A stretch of 64,000 nt of DNA from Bacillota bacterium (GCA_023457255.1 JAEWMB010000042.1:1-64000); one strand, 5' to 3'; numbered from the stretch's first letter, positions 52,544 through 60,978 are shown. Program-made: numbers and translations. The notes: generated from the letters alone by a model not told the origin.

Positions 52544-53245
52544 ATGAATAGCGTAATTGAGATTGACAGAATATCTAAAAAAATAGATAACAAATGTATT
52601 TTGCAAAGTGTGGAGATAGATATCAAAAAGGGAGATACCATTGGATTTTACGATATGGGTGATGGTGCTAAGTCGGCTTTATTACAAATACTATGCGGGG
52701 AACTGACTCCGGACAGTGGTAAGGTATATTTTCGTGGAGAACAATTAGGTAGATTTAGTGAAACTCCAAGAGATGTTGGGATTGCTATTCATCCTATGGG
52801 GTTTATCAAAGAATTTAATGGTTATAAAAATCTAAAATATATTGCTGGAATTAATGGTAATATTGAAGACAAAGAAATTTATGAATCTTTGAGAATCGTT
52901 GGATTAAAACCGGAAAGCCGTACAAAGGTCGGTGACTTTAGTGCCCATATGCTGCAAAAATTAAGCATTGCTCAGGCAATCATGGAGCATCAGGATATCG
53001 TAATATTGGATGAATTATTTAGGATAGAAAATATAAAAAACCATAGGGAACTCCGTAAGATTCTTCATTTGCTAAAAGACCGAAATATAACCATTCTGTT
53101 AGCAAGCGAAAAGAAAGAATTTATAGATAAGATATGTAATAAAGGGTATATGATTCAAAACGGAAGATTAAAGGAGATTATGAATATAGAAGAAAAATTA
53201 GAAGAAATAAAACATACCAGCAGTCTAGGTTTGAGTTCCATTTAA
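52544..53245 (+). CDS. ABC-type ATPase with degenerate nucleotide-binding motifs
   Basis: A 233-residue protein with the overall ABC ATPase fold pattern. The Walker A region reads FYDMGDGAKSALLQ, in which Lys and Ser survive but the GxxGxGK glycines are altered. The signature position has FSAHMLQKLSIAQAIM instead of LSGGQ, and the H-loop region reads LLASEKKE with no His. Walker B DIVILDELF is kept. It is therefore likely poor or inactive in hydrolysis and may be regulatory. No permease gene adjoins it; an M1-type lipoprotein follows after 100 bases. It has its own strong promoter. AGGAAAGGTAAAAGGT lies before the ATG. Confidence 0.75.
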   Translation: MNSVIEIDRISKKIDNKCILQSVEIDIKKGDTIGFYDMGDGAKSALLQILCGELTPDSGKVYFRGEQLGRFSETPRDVGIAIHPMGFIKEFNGYKNLKYIAGINGNIEDKEIYESLRIVGLKPESRTKVGDFSAHMLQKLSIAQAIMEHQDIVILDELFRIENIKNHRELRKILHLLKDRNITILLASEKKEFIDKICNKGYMIQNGRLKEIMNIEEKLEEIKHTSSLGLSSI

Positions 53246-53347
53246 GATCATTTTTTGTTTGCAGATTATGTTGTAAAGTTATGGCAGATATGGTATTCTT
53301 CGCTTATTGAGGTTCTAGTTTAAGAATGAAGGAGTGAAAATACAAAG

Positions 53348-54799
53348 ATGAAGCAAGGGGAAATAATTAGTAAGGAATGTAATAAGATTTGGAAAGCAGC
53401 CTTTTACATGATATTATTTTGTATTATGATATTAGGTATTTTTATGACTGGGTGCTCGAGTAAAACGAAAAGTTCCGATTCATTAAAGGAAGGTCGAACT
53501 CTTTATGAACTTGAAGGGACATTGGATACAAAAGAGCAGGTCTTAAATTTTTCAGAAACGATAACATATCAAAATAACGAAGAGGTTACCCTTACGGAAT
53601 TGTACCTGCATATCTATGGAAATGCATATCAGATTTACGATGGTACCAAAGGGATTCAGGTATTGGCAGTTAATAGTTTATCGAAAAATACCCTTACCTA
53701 TGAAGTATTGGATCATAATCAGTTACTGAAACTTATTCCTGAGAAACCATTGGAGCCGGGACAAATAATTCAGTTTGAGCTTAGCTGCAAGTTTTTGATA
53801 CCTGACTTGGTAGAACGTTTTGGCTATTATCAAACACAGTATTGTTTTAGTTTTTTTAATCCGCAGATGGCAGTTTACGATGATAATGGATGGGATCTGG
53901 CACCTATGAGTTTGGTTGGTGACGGGCGATACCATGATATGTCAGACTTTCGCATTAAAATTACGGTACCCAGAGATTACGTAGTTGCTTGCGGAGGCGT
54001 TGAATGCAAGAAAGAAGTAAAAAAAGAAACTGTGATCTATACCTTCGAAAATAATAACGCCAGAGATATCTGTATGGCGATATCAGATCAGTATGAGATT
54101 GTGGAAGATGAAATCAACGGTATTAAAGTCTATGCTTATTTTGAAAAAAATGTTGTCAGCCAAGAAAGAAAAAATACAGTCCTAAAGCAAATAAAGGAAT
54201 CCCTTGATTGCTATGAATCGATATTTGGTGATTATCCATATGATACATTTCGAATGGCAATGATTACGCAAAAGCCAAATATAAGTGTGGCTATGGAGTA
54301 TAGCGGATTAATTTATATGCCAAGAGAAGCGTTCCTTGATAATCAGTTTGCTAATTATGAAGAGGTATTAAGTCATGAAATTGCTCACCAGTGGTTTTAT
54401 GGAATTATAGGGAATAATGAAACGACAGAAGCTTGGTTGGATGAGGGTTTAACTACCTTCGCTGTTGGAGTATATTTAGAGAAAGTTAAGGGAAAAGAGC
54501 AGGCAGAGGACTATTCCATTAAGGGAAAGTATTTAAAATTGGATCCGGTTCCAATTAATAAGGAGATAACAGAGTATCAAAATGCTGCTTACTATATGGT
54601 ATGTTATTATAAGGCGCAATATTTTTTATATGAGCTAAGAGAACGAATGGGGGAAGATGCTTTTTTTAGTGCAATGAGAGAGTATTATGATACTTATGCC
54701 TTTCAGCAGGCAACGACGGAAGGTTTTATTGAAATAATGAAAACTAATTCGGCAGTTGACATCGACGACCTTGTAAAAACCTACGTTGCATTGCAATAA
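53348..54799 (+). CDS. M1-family (gluzincin) peptidase lipoprotein
   Basis: A 483-residue exported lipoprotein: the N-terminal hydrophobic segment ends in the lipobox IFMTGCSS at about 31-38. The C-terminal half is an M1 aminopeptidase catalytic domain, with VAMEYSGLIYMP as the GAMEN-like substrate motif and LSHEIAHQWFYG (HEXXH) plus NNETTEAWLDEGLTTF supplying the third zinc ligand Glu. The N-terminal half is the beta domain of the family, and the C-terminal helical domain is short. It should trim peptides outside the membrane. AAGGAGTG lies before the ATG. Confidence 0.9.
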   Translation: MKQGEIISKECNKIWKAAFYMILFCIMILGIFMTGCSSKTKSSDSLKEGRTLYELEGTLDTKEQVLNFSETITYQNNEEVTLTELYLHIYGNAYQIYDGTKGIQVLAVNSLSKNTLTYEVLDHNQLLKLIPEKPLEPGQIIQFELSCKFLIPDLVERFGYYQTQYCFSFFNPQMAVYDDNGWDLAPMSLVGDGRYHDMSDFRIKITVPRDYVVACGGVECKKEVKKETVIYTFENNNARDICMAISDQYEIVEDEINGIKVYAYFEKNVVSQERKNTVLKQIKESLDCYESIFGDYPYDTFRMAMITQKPNISVAMEYSGLIYMPREAFLDNQFANYEEVLSHEIAHQWFYGIIGNNETTEAWLDEGLTTFAVGVYLEKVKGKEQAEDYSIKGKYLKLDPVPINKEITEYQNAAYYMVCYYKAQYFLYELRERMGEDAFFSAMREYYDTYAFQQATTEGFIEIMKTNSAVDIDDLVKTYVALQ

Positions 54800-54897
54800 G
54801 ACCTCCGCAGGGAGGCCAGCAATTACTAAGACAGATTAAGCAATGTTTCTTAATGATATATCATATAATATAAAAATAAAGCTGTTTAAGGTGATTT

Positions 54898-55287
54898 ATG
54901 AAAAATTCAATAAAACGATATTGTTTGCTGGTAGTTGGAGGGATTGCACTCGCCTTAGGAGGAATTGGAATACTTTTACCTGTATGGCCAACAACACCTT
55001 TTGCTATATTGGCGGCTGGATGCTTTGCCGGAAGTAATCAAAAGATGTATGAACGCTTGATTAAGTCGAAGTATTTCGGTGAGTTTATACGAAACTATCG
55101 TGAGCATACTGGTGTTTCTAAAAAATCAAAACGAAATGCAATTCTATATCTTTGGATTATGCTTATTCTGTCCTCTATTATTATAGATAATCCATGGATG
55201 TACTTAGTGCTAGGTTTCGTCGGTATTGGGGTAACGCTTCATATCGCACTTTTGAAGACGAAACAAGGAGAGGGTAAATCATCCTAA
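54898..55287 (+). CDS. YbaN/DUF454-family membrane protein
   Basis: A 129-residue protein. The signature VGGIALALGGIGILLPVWPTTPFAILAAGCFAGSNQKMYERLI is the DUF454 family block, followed by YFGEFIRNYREHTGVSKKSKRNA and two more helices (about 84-120). The family has no firmly established function. A TAAGGTG site precedes ATG 54898. It is convergent with the aminotransferase gene and ends at a bidirectional terminator. Confidence 0.92.
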   Translation: MKNSIKRYCLLVVGGIALALGGIGILLPVWPTTPFAILAAGCFAGSNQKMYERLIKSKYFGEFIRNYREHTGVSKKSKRNAILYLWIMLILSSIIIDNPWMYLVLGFVGIGVTLHIALLKTKQGEGKSS

Positions 55288-55331
55288 TTTTTTTGTATAT
55301 TTTAAGATAGAATAGAGCCATAAAAAATATA

Positions 55332-55375
55332 AAAAGAAAGATAGCACTTTTGTGAGCGTTATCTTTCTTTTACTA
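55332..55375. terminator. Bidirectional terminator between DUF454 and aminotransferase genes
   Basis: AAAAGAAAGATAGC (55332-55345) and GTTATCTTTCTTTT (about 55358-55371), near-perfect, with A and T flanks. Confidence 0.8.
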
Positions 55376-55388
55376 CAATATAGCTATA

Positions 55389-56672
55389 TTACCGGGTAAG
55401 TAATTTCTCAACACTGACCAGTTTAACACATAACACAAAAAGTTCAGCCGCTTGCTTTAACTCTTCTAAGGTTGGGAAGGATGGAGCAATACGGATATTG
55501 CTATCATGAGGGTCTTTTCCATATGGATAAGTAGCGCCGGCACCAGTCATCACAACTCCTGCCTCCTTTGCCCTTGAAACGATATCCTTAGCGCATCCGT
55601 CCATAGATTCAAAGGAGATAAAATATCCGCCTCTTGGCTTTATCCAGCTGGCAATTCCAAGGTCACCAAGCTCTTTTTCTAAAATATCCACAACAGCTTC
55701 AAATTTTGGCCTCATAATATCAGCATGTTTTTTCATGTGCTCGAGAACACCATCTAAGTTTTTAAAGTAACGTACATGACGGAGTTGATTTACTTTATCA
55801 TGCCCGATGGTTTGTAGGGTTAATTGCTTTCTGATATCTTTTAAGTTATTTTCAGATGTTGCAATAGCGGCAACACCAGAACCAGGAAAACTTATTTTCG
55901 AAGTTGATGTGAATTTATAGACGATATCAGGATTGCCGGCTTTTTCACATTCTGCAAGAATTTCTAAGCAAAAATCCTGCGGATTGTCATATAAATGATG
56001 AACACTATATGCATTATCCCAATAAATACGAAAATCTTTTGCAGCAGGTTTCAGCCTTGCAAATCGTTTTACTGTTTCTTCTGAATAAGTGATTCCCTGA
56101 GGATTGGAGTACTTGGGAACACACCAGATGCCCTTAATGGAATCATCAGAACTAACCAGCCGCTCCACCAAATCCATATCAGGACCTTCGTTCTTCATTG
56201 GGACATTGATCATCTCGATACCAAAATGCTCCGTAATCGCAAAATGACGGTCGTATCCAGGAACCGGACATAGGAATTTTACCTTGTCTAATTTGCACCA
56301 AGGAGTACTTCCCATAACTCCATGTGTAACAGAACGAGAAACCGTATCGTACATTATATTTAAACTGGAATTTCCATAAATAATGATGTTATCAGCAGGT
56401 ACTTCACTTATTGCGCCAAGAAGTTCCCTTGCCTCTTTGATGCCGTCAAGAATACCATAGTTTCTGCAATCTATTCCTTCTTCACATTGAAGGCTTACTT
56501 CACTATTTAAAACAGCCATCATACCCATCGAGATATCTAATTGTTCTGCAGAAGGCTTTCCTCTCGACATATCAAGCTTCAATCCCATACTCTGGAATTC
56601 CTTGTATTTTGTTTCTAATTCCGTTTTCAAACTGGTCAACTCTTCTTTGCTCATAGATTGATAAGTTTTCAT
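55389..56672 (-). CDS. Aspartate aminotransferase-like enzyme, subgroup Ic
   Basis: A 427-residue PLP-dependent fold-type I aminotransferase of the PF12897 group, which includes Ic-type aspartate aminotransferases of actinobacteria and Firmicutes. Characteristic segments are LDMSRGKPSAEQLDIS, DCRNYGILDGIKEARELLG, IYGNSSLNIMYD, CPVPGYDRHFAITEHFGI, VPKYSNPQGITYS, IYWDNAYSVHHL and FTSTSKISFPGSGVAAIA, whose Lys binds PLP. The C-terminal RGGYFISFE and IRIAPSFP contain the substrate-binding Arg. It likely interconverts aspartate and oxaloacetate. AAAGGAAGGATG precedes the minus-strand start. Confidence 0.93.
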   Translation of the reverse strand: MKTYQSMSKEELTSLKTELETKYKEFQSMGLKLDMSRGKPSAEQLDISMGMMAVLNSEVSLQCEEGIDCRNYGILDGIKEARELLGAISEVPADNIIIYGNSSLNIMYDTVSRSVTHGVMGSTPWCKLDKVKFLCPVPGYDRHFAITEHFGIEMINVPMKNEGPDMDLVERLVSSDDSIKGIWCVPKYSNPQGITYSEETVKRFARLKPAAKDFRIYWDNAYSVHHLYDNPQDFCLEILAECEKAGNPDIVYKFTSTSKISFPGSGVAAIATSENNLKDIRKQLTLQTIGHDKVNQLRHVRYFKNLDGVLEHMKKHADIMRPKFEAVVDILEKELGDLGIASWIKPRGGYFISFESMDGCAKDIVSRAKEAGVVMTGAGATYPYGKDPHDSNIRIAPSFPTLEELKQAAELFVLCVKLVSVEKLLTR

Positions 56673-56995
56673 ATTCCTTACATCCTTCCTTTTGCAATTG
56701 TAGTTGTTGTATACATATTCGTTTCGTTCACTCTAAATCATATCAACCTTACCACACGATGATACATCTGTCTACTATATTTTCTTGAGTTCTTGATATT
56801 TCTTACCAGCTATAAGTCTATGTTATGACAGGTATAAAAAATACTAATCAGTGTATTTTTACTCCTATCCTAATAGTTCCTAATAGGCATATCTCAGCTC
56901 GTTTGGCCGACTCAGGTTAATGCATATATAATAGGATAGGCTGAAGCTTCTTTACCTATTAAATTTTTAACTATGGGATTTGGAGTATTTCCTGT

Positions 56996-57024
56996 TTGAC
57001 AGAAGAGTGGCAATGTGATACTGT
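56996..57024 (+). promoter_or_regulatory. Promoter of the hflX leader transcript
   Basis: Perfect TTGACA (56996-57001), 17 bases, TACTGT (57019-57024). Transcription would start near 57031, about 700 bases before hflX. Confidence 0.7.
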
Positions 57025-57151
57025 TATTATATTATGGGAATAAAATTCTTGTTCCGATAATCGGACGGTGGTGCAAAAGACGCACCCGTATCAGAATTTA
57101 CTTCGAAAATTCTGATGAAATATTATATTAGTATGACAAAGGAGAAGATAC

Positions 57152-57175
57152 ATGTTTATTAGTCGTTTAAGATAA
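57152..57175 (+). CDS. hflX leader peptide 1, MFISRLR
   Basis: Seven codons with AAAGGAG seven bases upstream of the ATG, as good as any real gene here. The peptide ends in Arg-Leu-Arg, the +X+ motif at which macrolide-bound ribosomes arrest. The RLR codons (CGTTTAAG, 57164-57171) are perfectly complementary to CTTAAACG at 57232-57239, so ribosome position would alter a long-range stem enclosing the first hairpin. Confidence 0.75.
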   Translation: MFISRLR

Positions 57176-57186
57176 GTTTATAGAAA

Positions 57187-57226
57187 AGCAGATTTTGTTT
57201 TGGGAACCCTGAACAAGGCTTTTTTG
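57187..57226 (+). terminator. hflX leader hairpin A with T6
   Basis: An imperfect stem (AGC...TTTGTTTTGG with CCTGAACAAGGCT) followed by TTTTTT at 57220-57225. Weaker than the next one. Confidence 0.5.
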
Positions 57227-57258
57227 TTATGCTTAAACGGCAAATATGTTTCATTTCT

Positions 57259-57312
57259 ATGAGTGAACGTCTAAGGAAAAGTTATTTACTTAGGTTAGCG
57301 GTTGTATGCTAG
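57259..57312 (+). CDS. Possible third leader frame, also with RLR
   Basis: Seventeen codons beginning MSERLRKSYLLRLAVVC. It again carries Arg-Leu-Arg, at residues 4-6, but there is no convincing ribosome site upstream, so expression is doubtful. The recurrence of RLR in a third frame is the reason to list it. Confidence 0.25.
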   Translation: MSERLRKSYLLRLAVVC

Positions 57313-57381
57313 GAGAAGTGAGGTAACTATAAAATTGAACGGTATATGAACTCATGATATTGTTTCGTTAGATGCAACTTT

Positions 57382-57419
57382 AGCAGACAAAGGCCTATCT
57401 AGGTTTTGTCTGCTTTTTT
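57382..57419 (+). terminator. hflX leader terminator B
   Basis: GCAGACAAA (57383-57391) with TTTGTCTGC (57405-57413), an inner CCTA/TAGG stem, and six T residues. Strong intrinsic terminator about 320 bases before hflX. Confidence 0.9.
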
Positions 57420-57518
57420 ATTCTTATTCCTAAGCTGGAAAAGTCCGAGAAACGTGCCTTTTCTTATTATCATGGTCATGTTGGAAGTATTCTTTTCACA
57501 ATCAAGGAGGTTTTAAAA

Positions 57519-57548
57519 ATGATTAATTCTATTAGATTACGTTATTAG
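57519..57548 (+). CDS. hflX leader peptide 2, MINSIRLRY
   Basis: Nine codons with AAGGAGG eight bases upstream of the ATG. Residues 6-8 are Arg-Leu-Arg. The sequence just after the stop, GGATTATG (57553-57560), is perfectly complementary to CATAATCC (57589-57596), which adjoins the antiterminator strand, so a ribosome arrested at RLR would cover or release this stem. Confidence 0.75.
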   Translation: MINSIRLRY

Positions 57549-57610
57549 TACTGGATTATGGTACTCGGATGAAATAAAAAACGTTTATCATAATCCTTTT
57601 CACAGCAAAG

Positions 57611-57643
57611 GTGTGAAAGCTAAACTTCACACTCAAGTTTTTT
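57611..57643 (+). terminator. hflX leader terminator C with competing antiterminator
   Basis: GTGTGAAAG (57611-57619) pairs with CTTCACAC (57625-57632), followed by TCAAG and six T residues. The left arm can instead pair upstream: CTTTTCACA (57596-57604) with TGTGAAAG (57612-57619). The two structures exclude each other. Confidence 0.85.
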
Positions 57644-57737
57644 CTAAACATCTTAGTAAAAACTTATATAAGAAAAATTTATAAATATCCGAGGATGGTT
57701 CGTTAAGGAATCGTTATTATGAAAAGGAGATATGATT

Positions 57738-59039
57738 ATGAAACAAATCGGTATAATAGTAGGAGTAAACGTTAAGAATGAGGAGCATTTTGGTGAGGGA
57801 ATGCAGGAATTAATCGCATTAAGTGATGCCTGTGACATTGAAATTGTTGATAGTTTAGTACAAAATGCAGATAGTATCAATAAAGCGACTTATCTTGGAA
57901 AGGGTAAGCTTGCAGAGCTTTCCGAATTAGCAAAAGTACAAGGTGCAGAGGTTGTTATCTTCAACGGAGAATTAACAGCATCCCAAATTCGTAATATTCA
58001 AGAGGTGGTTGACACTGTGGTACTCGACCGCACGAATCTGATATTAATGATATTTGCCAGCCGTGCCAAGACGAGGGAAGCAAAGCTTCAAGTTGAAGTA
58101 GTGAGGCTGCAGTACGAGCTGCCTCGGTTAATTGGAGCGAATGAAAACCTATCCAGGCAGGCAGGAGGTATTGGCGGTGGAACCGGAGCCGGTGGAAGAA
58201 ATAAAGGTGCCGGTGAAACCAAACTTGAACTTGACAAGCGAAGGGTAGAAGAAAAAATTAATGCGATGCAAAGAGAGTTGGAGGAACTTACCACACAGCG
58301 CTTGACGCAGAGAAACCAGCGTAAGAAGAATGAAATAAAGACTGCAGCGTTAGTAGGGTATACCAATGCAGGAAAATCAACGGTAATGAACTATATGGTT
58401 CAGCAATTTATCGGTAAAGAAGAAAAAGAGGTTTTGGAGAAGGATATGTTATTTGCTACCTTGGAGACTTCTGTTCGCAAAATTAAGCTGAAAAACCGAA
58501 AAGAATTTTTATTGTCCGACACCGTAGGTTTTGTAAGCAACCTGCCGCATAAGCTAGTGAAAGCCTTTCGCTCTACGCTAGAGGAGGTATGCGAAGCAGA
58601 TTTGCTTATTCATGTAGTAGATCGTTCCAATGAGGATTATAAGAGTCAAATAGAGGTTACAAATGATACTTTAACGCAAATAGGAGCAGGCAACATTCCG
58701 GTTGTCTATGCGTATAATAAAGCTGATTTAATCAAAGAAGAGGCTTTGTCAGAAAAGATAGAAGACAAAGCGGTGCTGGAGTCAAAGGAAGATATTGTAT
58801 TGATATCTGCGAAAAAAGGTGATGGTATGGATATGCTTATTGAACTTATCAGCAAGCGTTTATATCCCAATGAAGTAAAAACTAAGGTTTTGATTCCATA
58901 TCAGCGAGGTGCGCTAATCGCTAAAATAAATGCTTCGGCGAATATCCTTTCCTCCACCTGTCTGGAAGAGGGAATAGAATATGAAATCGAATGCAATGAG
59001 CTTTTCTTTCAACAAATCAAAAGTTATGTTATAAAATAA
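57738..59039 (+). CDS. hflX: Ribosome-splitting GTPase HflX
   Basis: A 433-residue GTPase. The N-terminal HflX domain (about 1-175) has LGKGKLAELSELA, VIFNGELTASQIRNIQE, VLDRTNLILMIFASRAKTREAKLQVEV and GAGGRNKGAGETKLELDKR, then a coiled-coil and the G domain: G1 GYTNAGKST, G3 DTVGFV, G4 NKAD, with a short C-terminal domain. HflX separates stalled ribosomes into subunits and some homologues give macrolide/lincosamide resistance. I chose ATG 57738 (GGAG eight bases upstream); an ATG at 57732 is too close to the site. Expression is expected to depend on read-through of the upstream leader. Confidence 0.95.
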   Translation: MKQIGIIVGVNVKNEEHFGEGMQELIALSDACDIEIVDSLVQNADSINKATYLGKGKLAELSELAKVQGAEVVIFNGELTASQIRNIQEVVDTVVLDRTNLILMIFASRAKTREAKLQVEVVRLQYELPRLIGANENLSRQAGGIGGGTGAGGRNKGAGETKLELDKRRVEEKINAMQRELEELTTQRLTQRNQRKKNEIKTAALVGYTNAGKSTVMNYMVQQFIGKEEKEVLEKDMLFATLETSVRKIKLKNRKEFLLSDTVGFVSNLPHKLVKAFRSTLEEVCEADLLIHVVDRSNEDYKSQIEVTNDTLTQIGAGNIPVVYAYNKADLIKEEALSEKIEDKAVLESKEDIVLISAKKGDGMDMLIELISKRLYPNEVKTKVLIPYQRGALIAKINASANILSSTCLEEGIEYEIECNELFFQQIKSYVIK

Positions 59040-59074
59040 AAAAGTTTTGATTTCATAGATATGACACACCATAA

Positions 59075-59120
59075 GGGAATATTTCATGGAATACATAGAA
59101 TGAAATATTCCCCTCTTCTT
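59075..59120 (+). terminator. Terminator after hflX
   Basis: Perfect 13-bp arms GGGAATATTTCAT (59075-59087) and 59100-59112, followed by CTCTTCTT. The remaining bases up to 59439 show no gene or clear promoter. Confidence 0.7.
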
Positions 59121-59439
59121 GAAAAAGCAATGTTTCAAACAAAGTTTAAGCTTGACTAGAAGAATAAATACTACAGCTATGAAATAAGCATATGTTTTAG
59201 TACTTATTTTCATAAAGAGGCGGAAACAATGCAATACTAAGAACGTATATAAGTTCCACATGAGTATGAGTGAGTATGATATTTTAAGAGAATATGATAT
59301 CAATACAAATTTTGCAATCGTTATAATTGGGGTTGGGTTAGAGCGATAATTACTTAAAGGCTTCAATTGCAAATTTGTGCTAACACACATATGTCGTAGT
59401 AGGAAGCAGGCAATAAAGCGCCAGAATCGAGGTTTTCAT

Positions 59440-60888
59440 ATGCTATCTTTATGGGAAGAAACTTATTCCATTGCAAAAAGAGAGGAATTATCAGGTAACT
59501 TATCAACCGAAGTAGCAGTAATAGGTGCCGGTATGGCAGGTATATTAACTGCTTATTACCTCACCAAAAGAGGAATACAAACGATAGTTGTGGAAGCTAA
59601 CCGTATTGGAAGTGGTCAAACAAAGGGGACGACAGCAAAGATTACTTCACAGCATGAAGATATCTGCCATAAACTCATCGGACAATTTGGGAAAGAGAAA
59701 GCGAAGCAATATGCTTTTGCCAATGAACATGCAATAGCAGAATATAAGAAGCTAGTAGATGAACTTCAGATTGATTGTGATTTTGAAGAAAAAGATTCGT
59801 TTCTTTACACTTTAGAAGATGCCGCCCTCTTACAGGAGGAAGCTATAGCTGCAAGTCAGCTTGGGATTGATGCTGAATTTATATCAGAAACAGAATTGCC
59901 TTTTCAAGTAAAAGGCGCAGTAAAATTTGCTAATCAAGCTCAGTTTCATCCATTAAAATTCTTATCTGCGATTGCAGATACCGTAACTATTTATGAAAAC
60001 ACAAAAGTACTTGAGGTAGAAGATTCCTTGCTTTTAACAAACCGGGGTAAAATAGCAGCAAAATATGTTGTATTTGCATGTCACTATCCTTTTATCAATG
60101 TTCCGGGATTTTATTTTTTACGAATGCATCAAGATCGTTCTTATTTTCTTGCATGCAGGAATGCAGCAACCTTAAATGGAATGTATCGAAGCTTGGAACA
60201 AACCGGATATTCTCTGCGGTATTATAAAGATATTCTATTATTTGGCGGTGGCAGTCATCGAACCGGGGAGAATTCTCAAGGCGGGCAATATAGTGCACTT
60301 CGCAGTGCATTATCACAATTTTATCCGGGGGGTAAAGAATTCGCTCATTGGTCTGCGCAGGATTGCATGACTTTAGACGGCGTACCATATATCGGCCAGT
60401 TTTCAAGCGGTAAACCAAACTGGTATGTGGCAACCGGCTTTGGAAAGTGGGGAATGACCGGCTCCATGGTTTCGGCGCAACTTATTTCAAGTCAAATCGC
60501 CGGCGAAGAAGTGTGGTATGCTCCGGTGTTTTCTCCCGAAAGATTTACTCCAAAAAGCAGTGCAAAGGCATTGTTAGACGAGGGAATGCATGCAATAAAG
60601 GGATTAACCAGAAGGATATTTCAGCTTCCAAAAGCAACGGAAGAAGAACTTCCATTAGGGCATGGTGGGATTATTGAAGTGGATGGGGAAAAGTTAGGTG
60701 TTTATAAAAATGAAAAGGGCCAAATCTTCATTATAACTCCAAAATGTCCGCATCTTGGCTGTCAATTGGAATGGAATCCGGATGAATTAAGCTTTGATTG
60801 CCCCTGTCATGGGTCGAGGTTTACTTACACCGGACAATTAATTGATAACCCTGCACAGACCGACCTTGTGGATAAAAAAGAAGATTGA
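59440..60888 (+). CDS. FAD-dependent oxidoreductase fused to a Rieske [2Fe-2S] domain
   Basis: A 482-residue enzyme. The N-terminal DAO-type flavin domain has VAVIGAGMAGILTAYYLTKRGIQTIVVEANRIGSGQTKGTTAKITSQ-like sequence (GxGxxG near 30) and GFGKWGMTGSMVSAQLI near the end of the FAD domain. The C-terminal 90 residues form a Rieske domain with CPHLGC and CPCHGSRF providing two Cys and two His. This architecture is common in Firmicutes and is thought to oxidise small amines or related compounds; the substrate is not known. ATG 59440 follows GAGG; a frame from 59377 has no ribosome site. Confidence 0.92.
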   Translation: MLSLWEETYSIAKREELSGNLSTEVAVIGAGMAGILTAYYLTKRGIQTIVVEANRIGSGQTKGTTAKITSQHEDICHKLIGQFGKEKAKQYAFANEHAIAEYKKLVDELQIDCDFEEKDSFLYTLEDAALLQEEAIAASQLGIDAEFISETELPFQVKGAVKFANQAQFHPLKFLSAIADTVTIYENTKVLEVEDSLLLTNRGKIAAKYVVFACHYPFINVPGFYFLRMHQDRSYFLACRNAATLNGMYRSLEQTGYSLRYYKDILLFGGGSHRTGENSQGGQYSALRSALSQFYPGGKEFAHWSAQDCMTLDGVPYIGQFSSGKPNWYVATGFGKWGMTGSMVSAQLISSQIAGEEVWYAPVFSPERFTPKSSAKALLDEGMHAIKGLTRRIFQLPKATEEELPLGHGGIIEVDGEKLGVYKNEKGQIFIITPKCPHLGCQLEWNPDELSFDCPCHGSRFTYTGQLIDNPAQTDLVDKKED

Positions 60889-60978
60889 TTCCTTGATTTT
60901 AAGCTTGGAATCTATTACACTAAAGACAGAAACAAAGCAAGTTTATAGAGTTTAGAAAGAAGGATATTTTTATAAACA

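Larger units (their letters stand above)
57031..57737 (+). promoter_or_regulatory. Multi-stage attenuator leader of hflX
   Basis: The leader holds, in order: small hairpins (GGTGC/GCACC near 57070-57086 and TCAGAATTT/AAATTCTGA near 57091-57115); a seven-codon frame with a strong ribosome site; a hairpin with T6 (57187-57226); a possible 17-codon frame; a strong terminator (57382-57419); a nine-codon frame with a strong ribosome site; and a final terminator (57611-57643) with an alternative upstream pairing. Both well-supported short frames encode Arg-Leu-Arg. Antibiotic-responsive attenuation of an hflX homologue is known from Listeria HflXr; the RLR arrangement here is inferred to act likewise. 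Confidence 0.8.

Noticed and set aside
57119..57150. hflX leader short frames considered as chance ATGs
   Set aside because: Rejected as chance for 57152 and 57519 because both have strong, well-spaced ribosome sites and both encode RLR; the 57259 frame remains doubtful.
57031..57737. hflX leader considered as a T box
   Set aside because: No AGGGTGGNACCGCG-type T-box sequence or specifier arrangement is present; the short ORFs with RLR explain the leader better.
58914..59390. 158-codon minus-strand frame overlapping the end of hflX
   Set aside because: Overlaps the hflX 3' end and its terminator; composition is random and there is no start signal.
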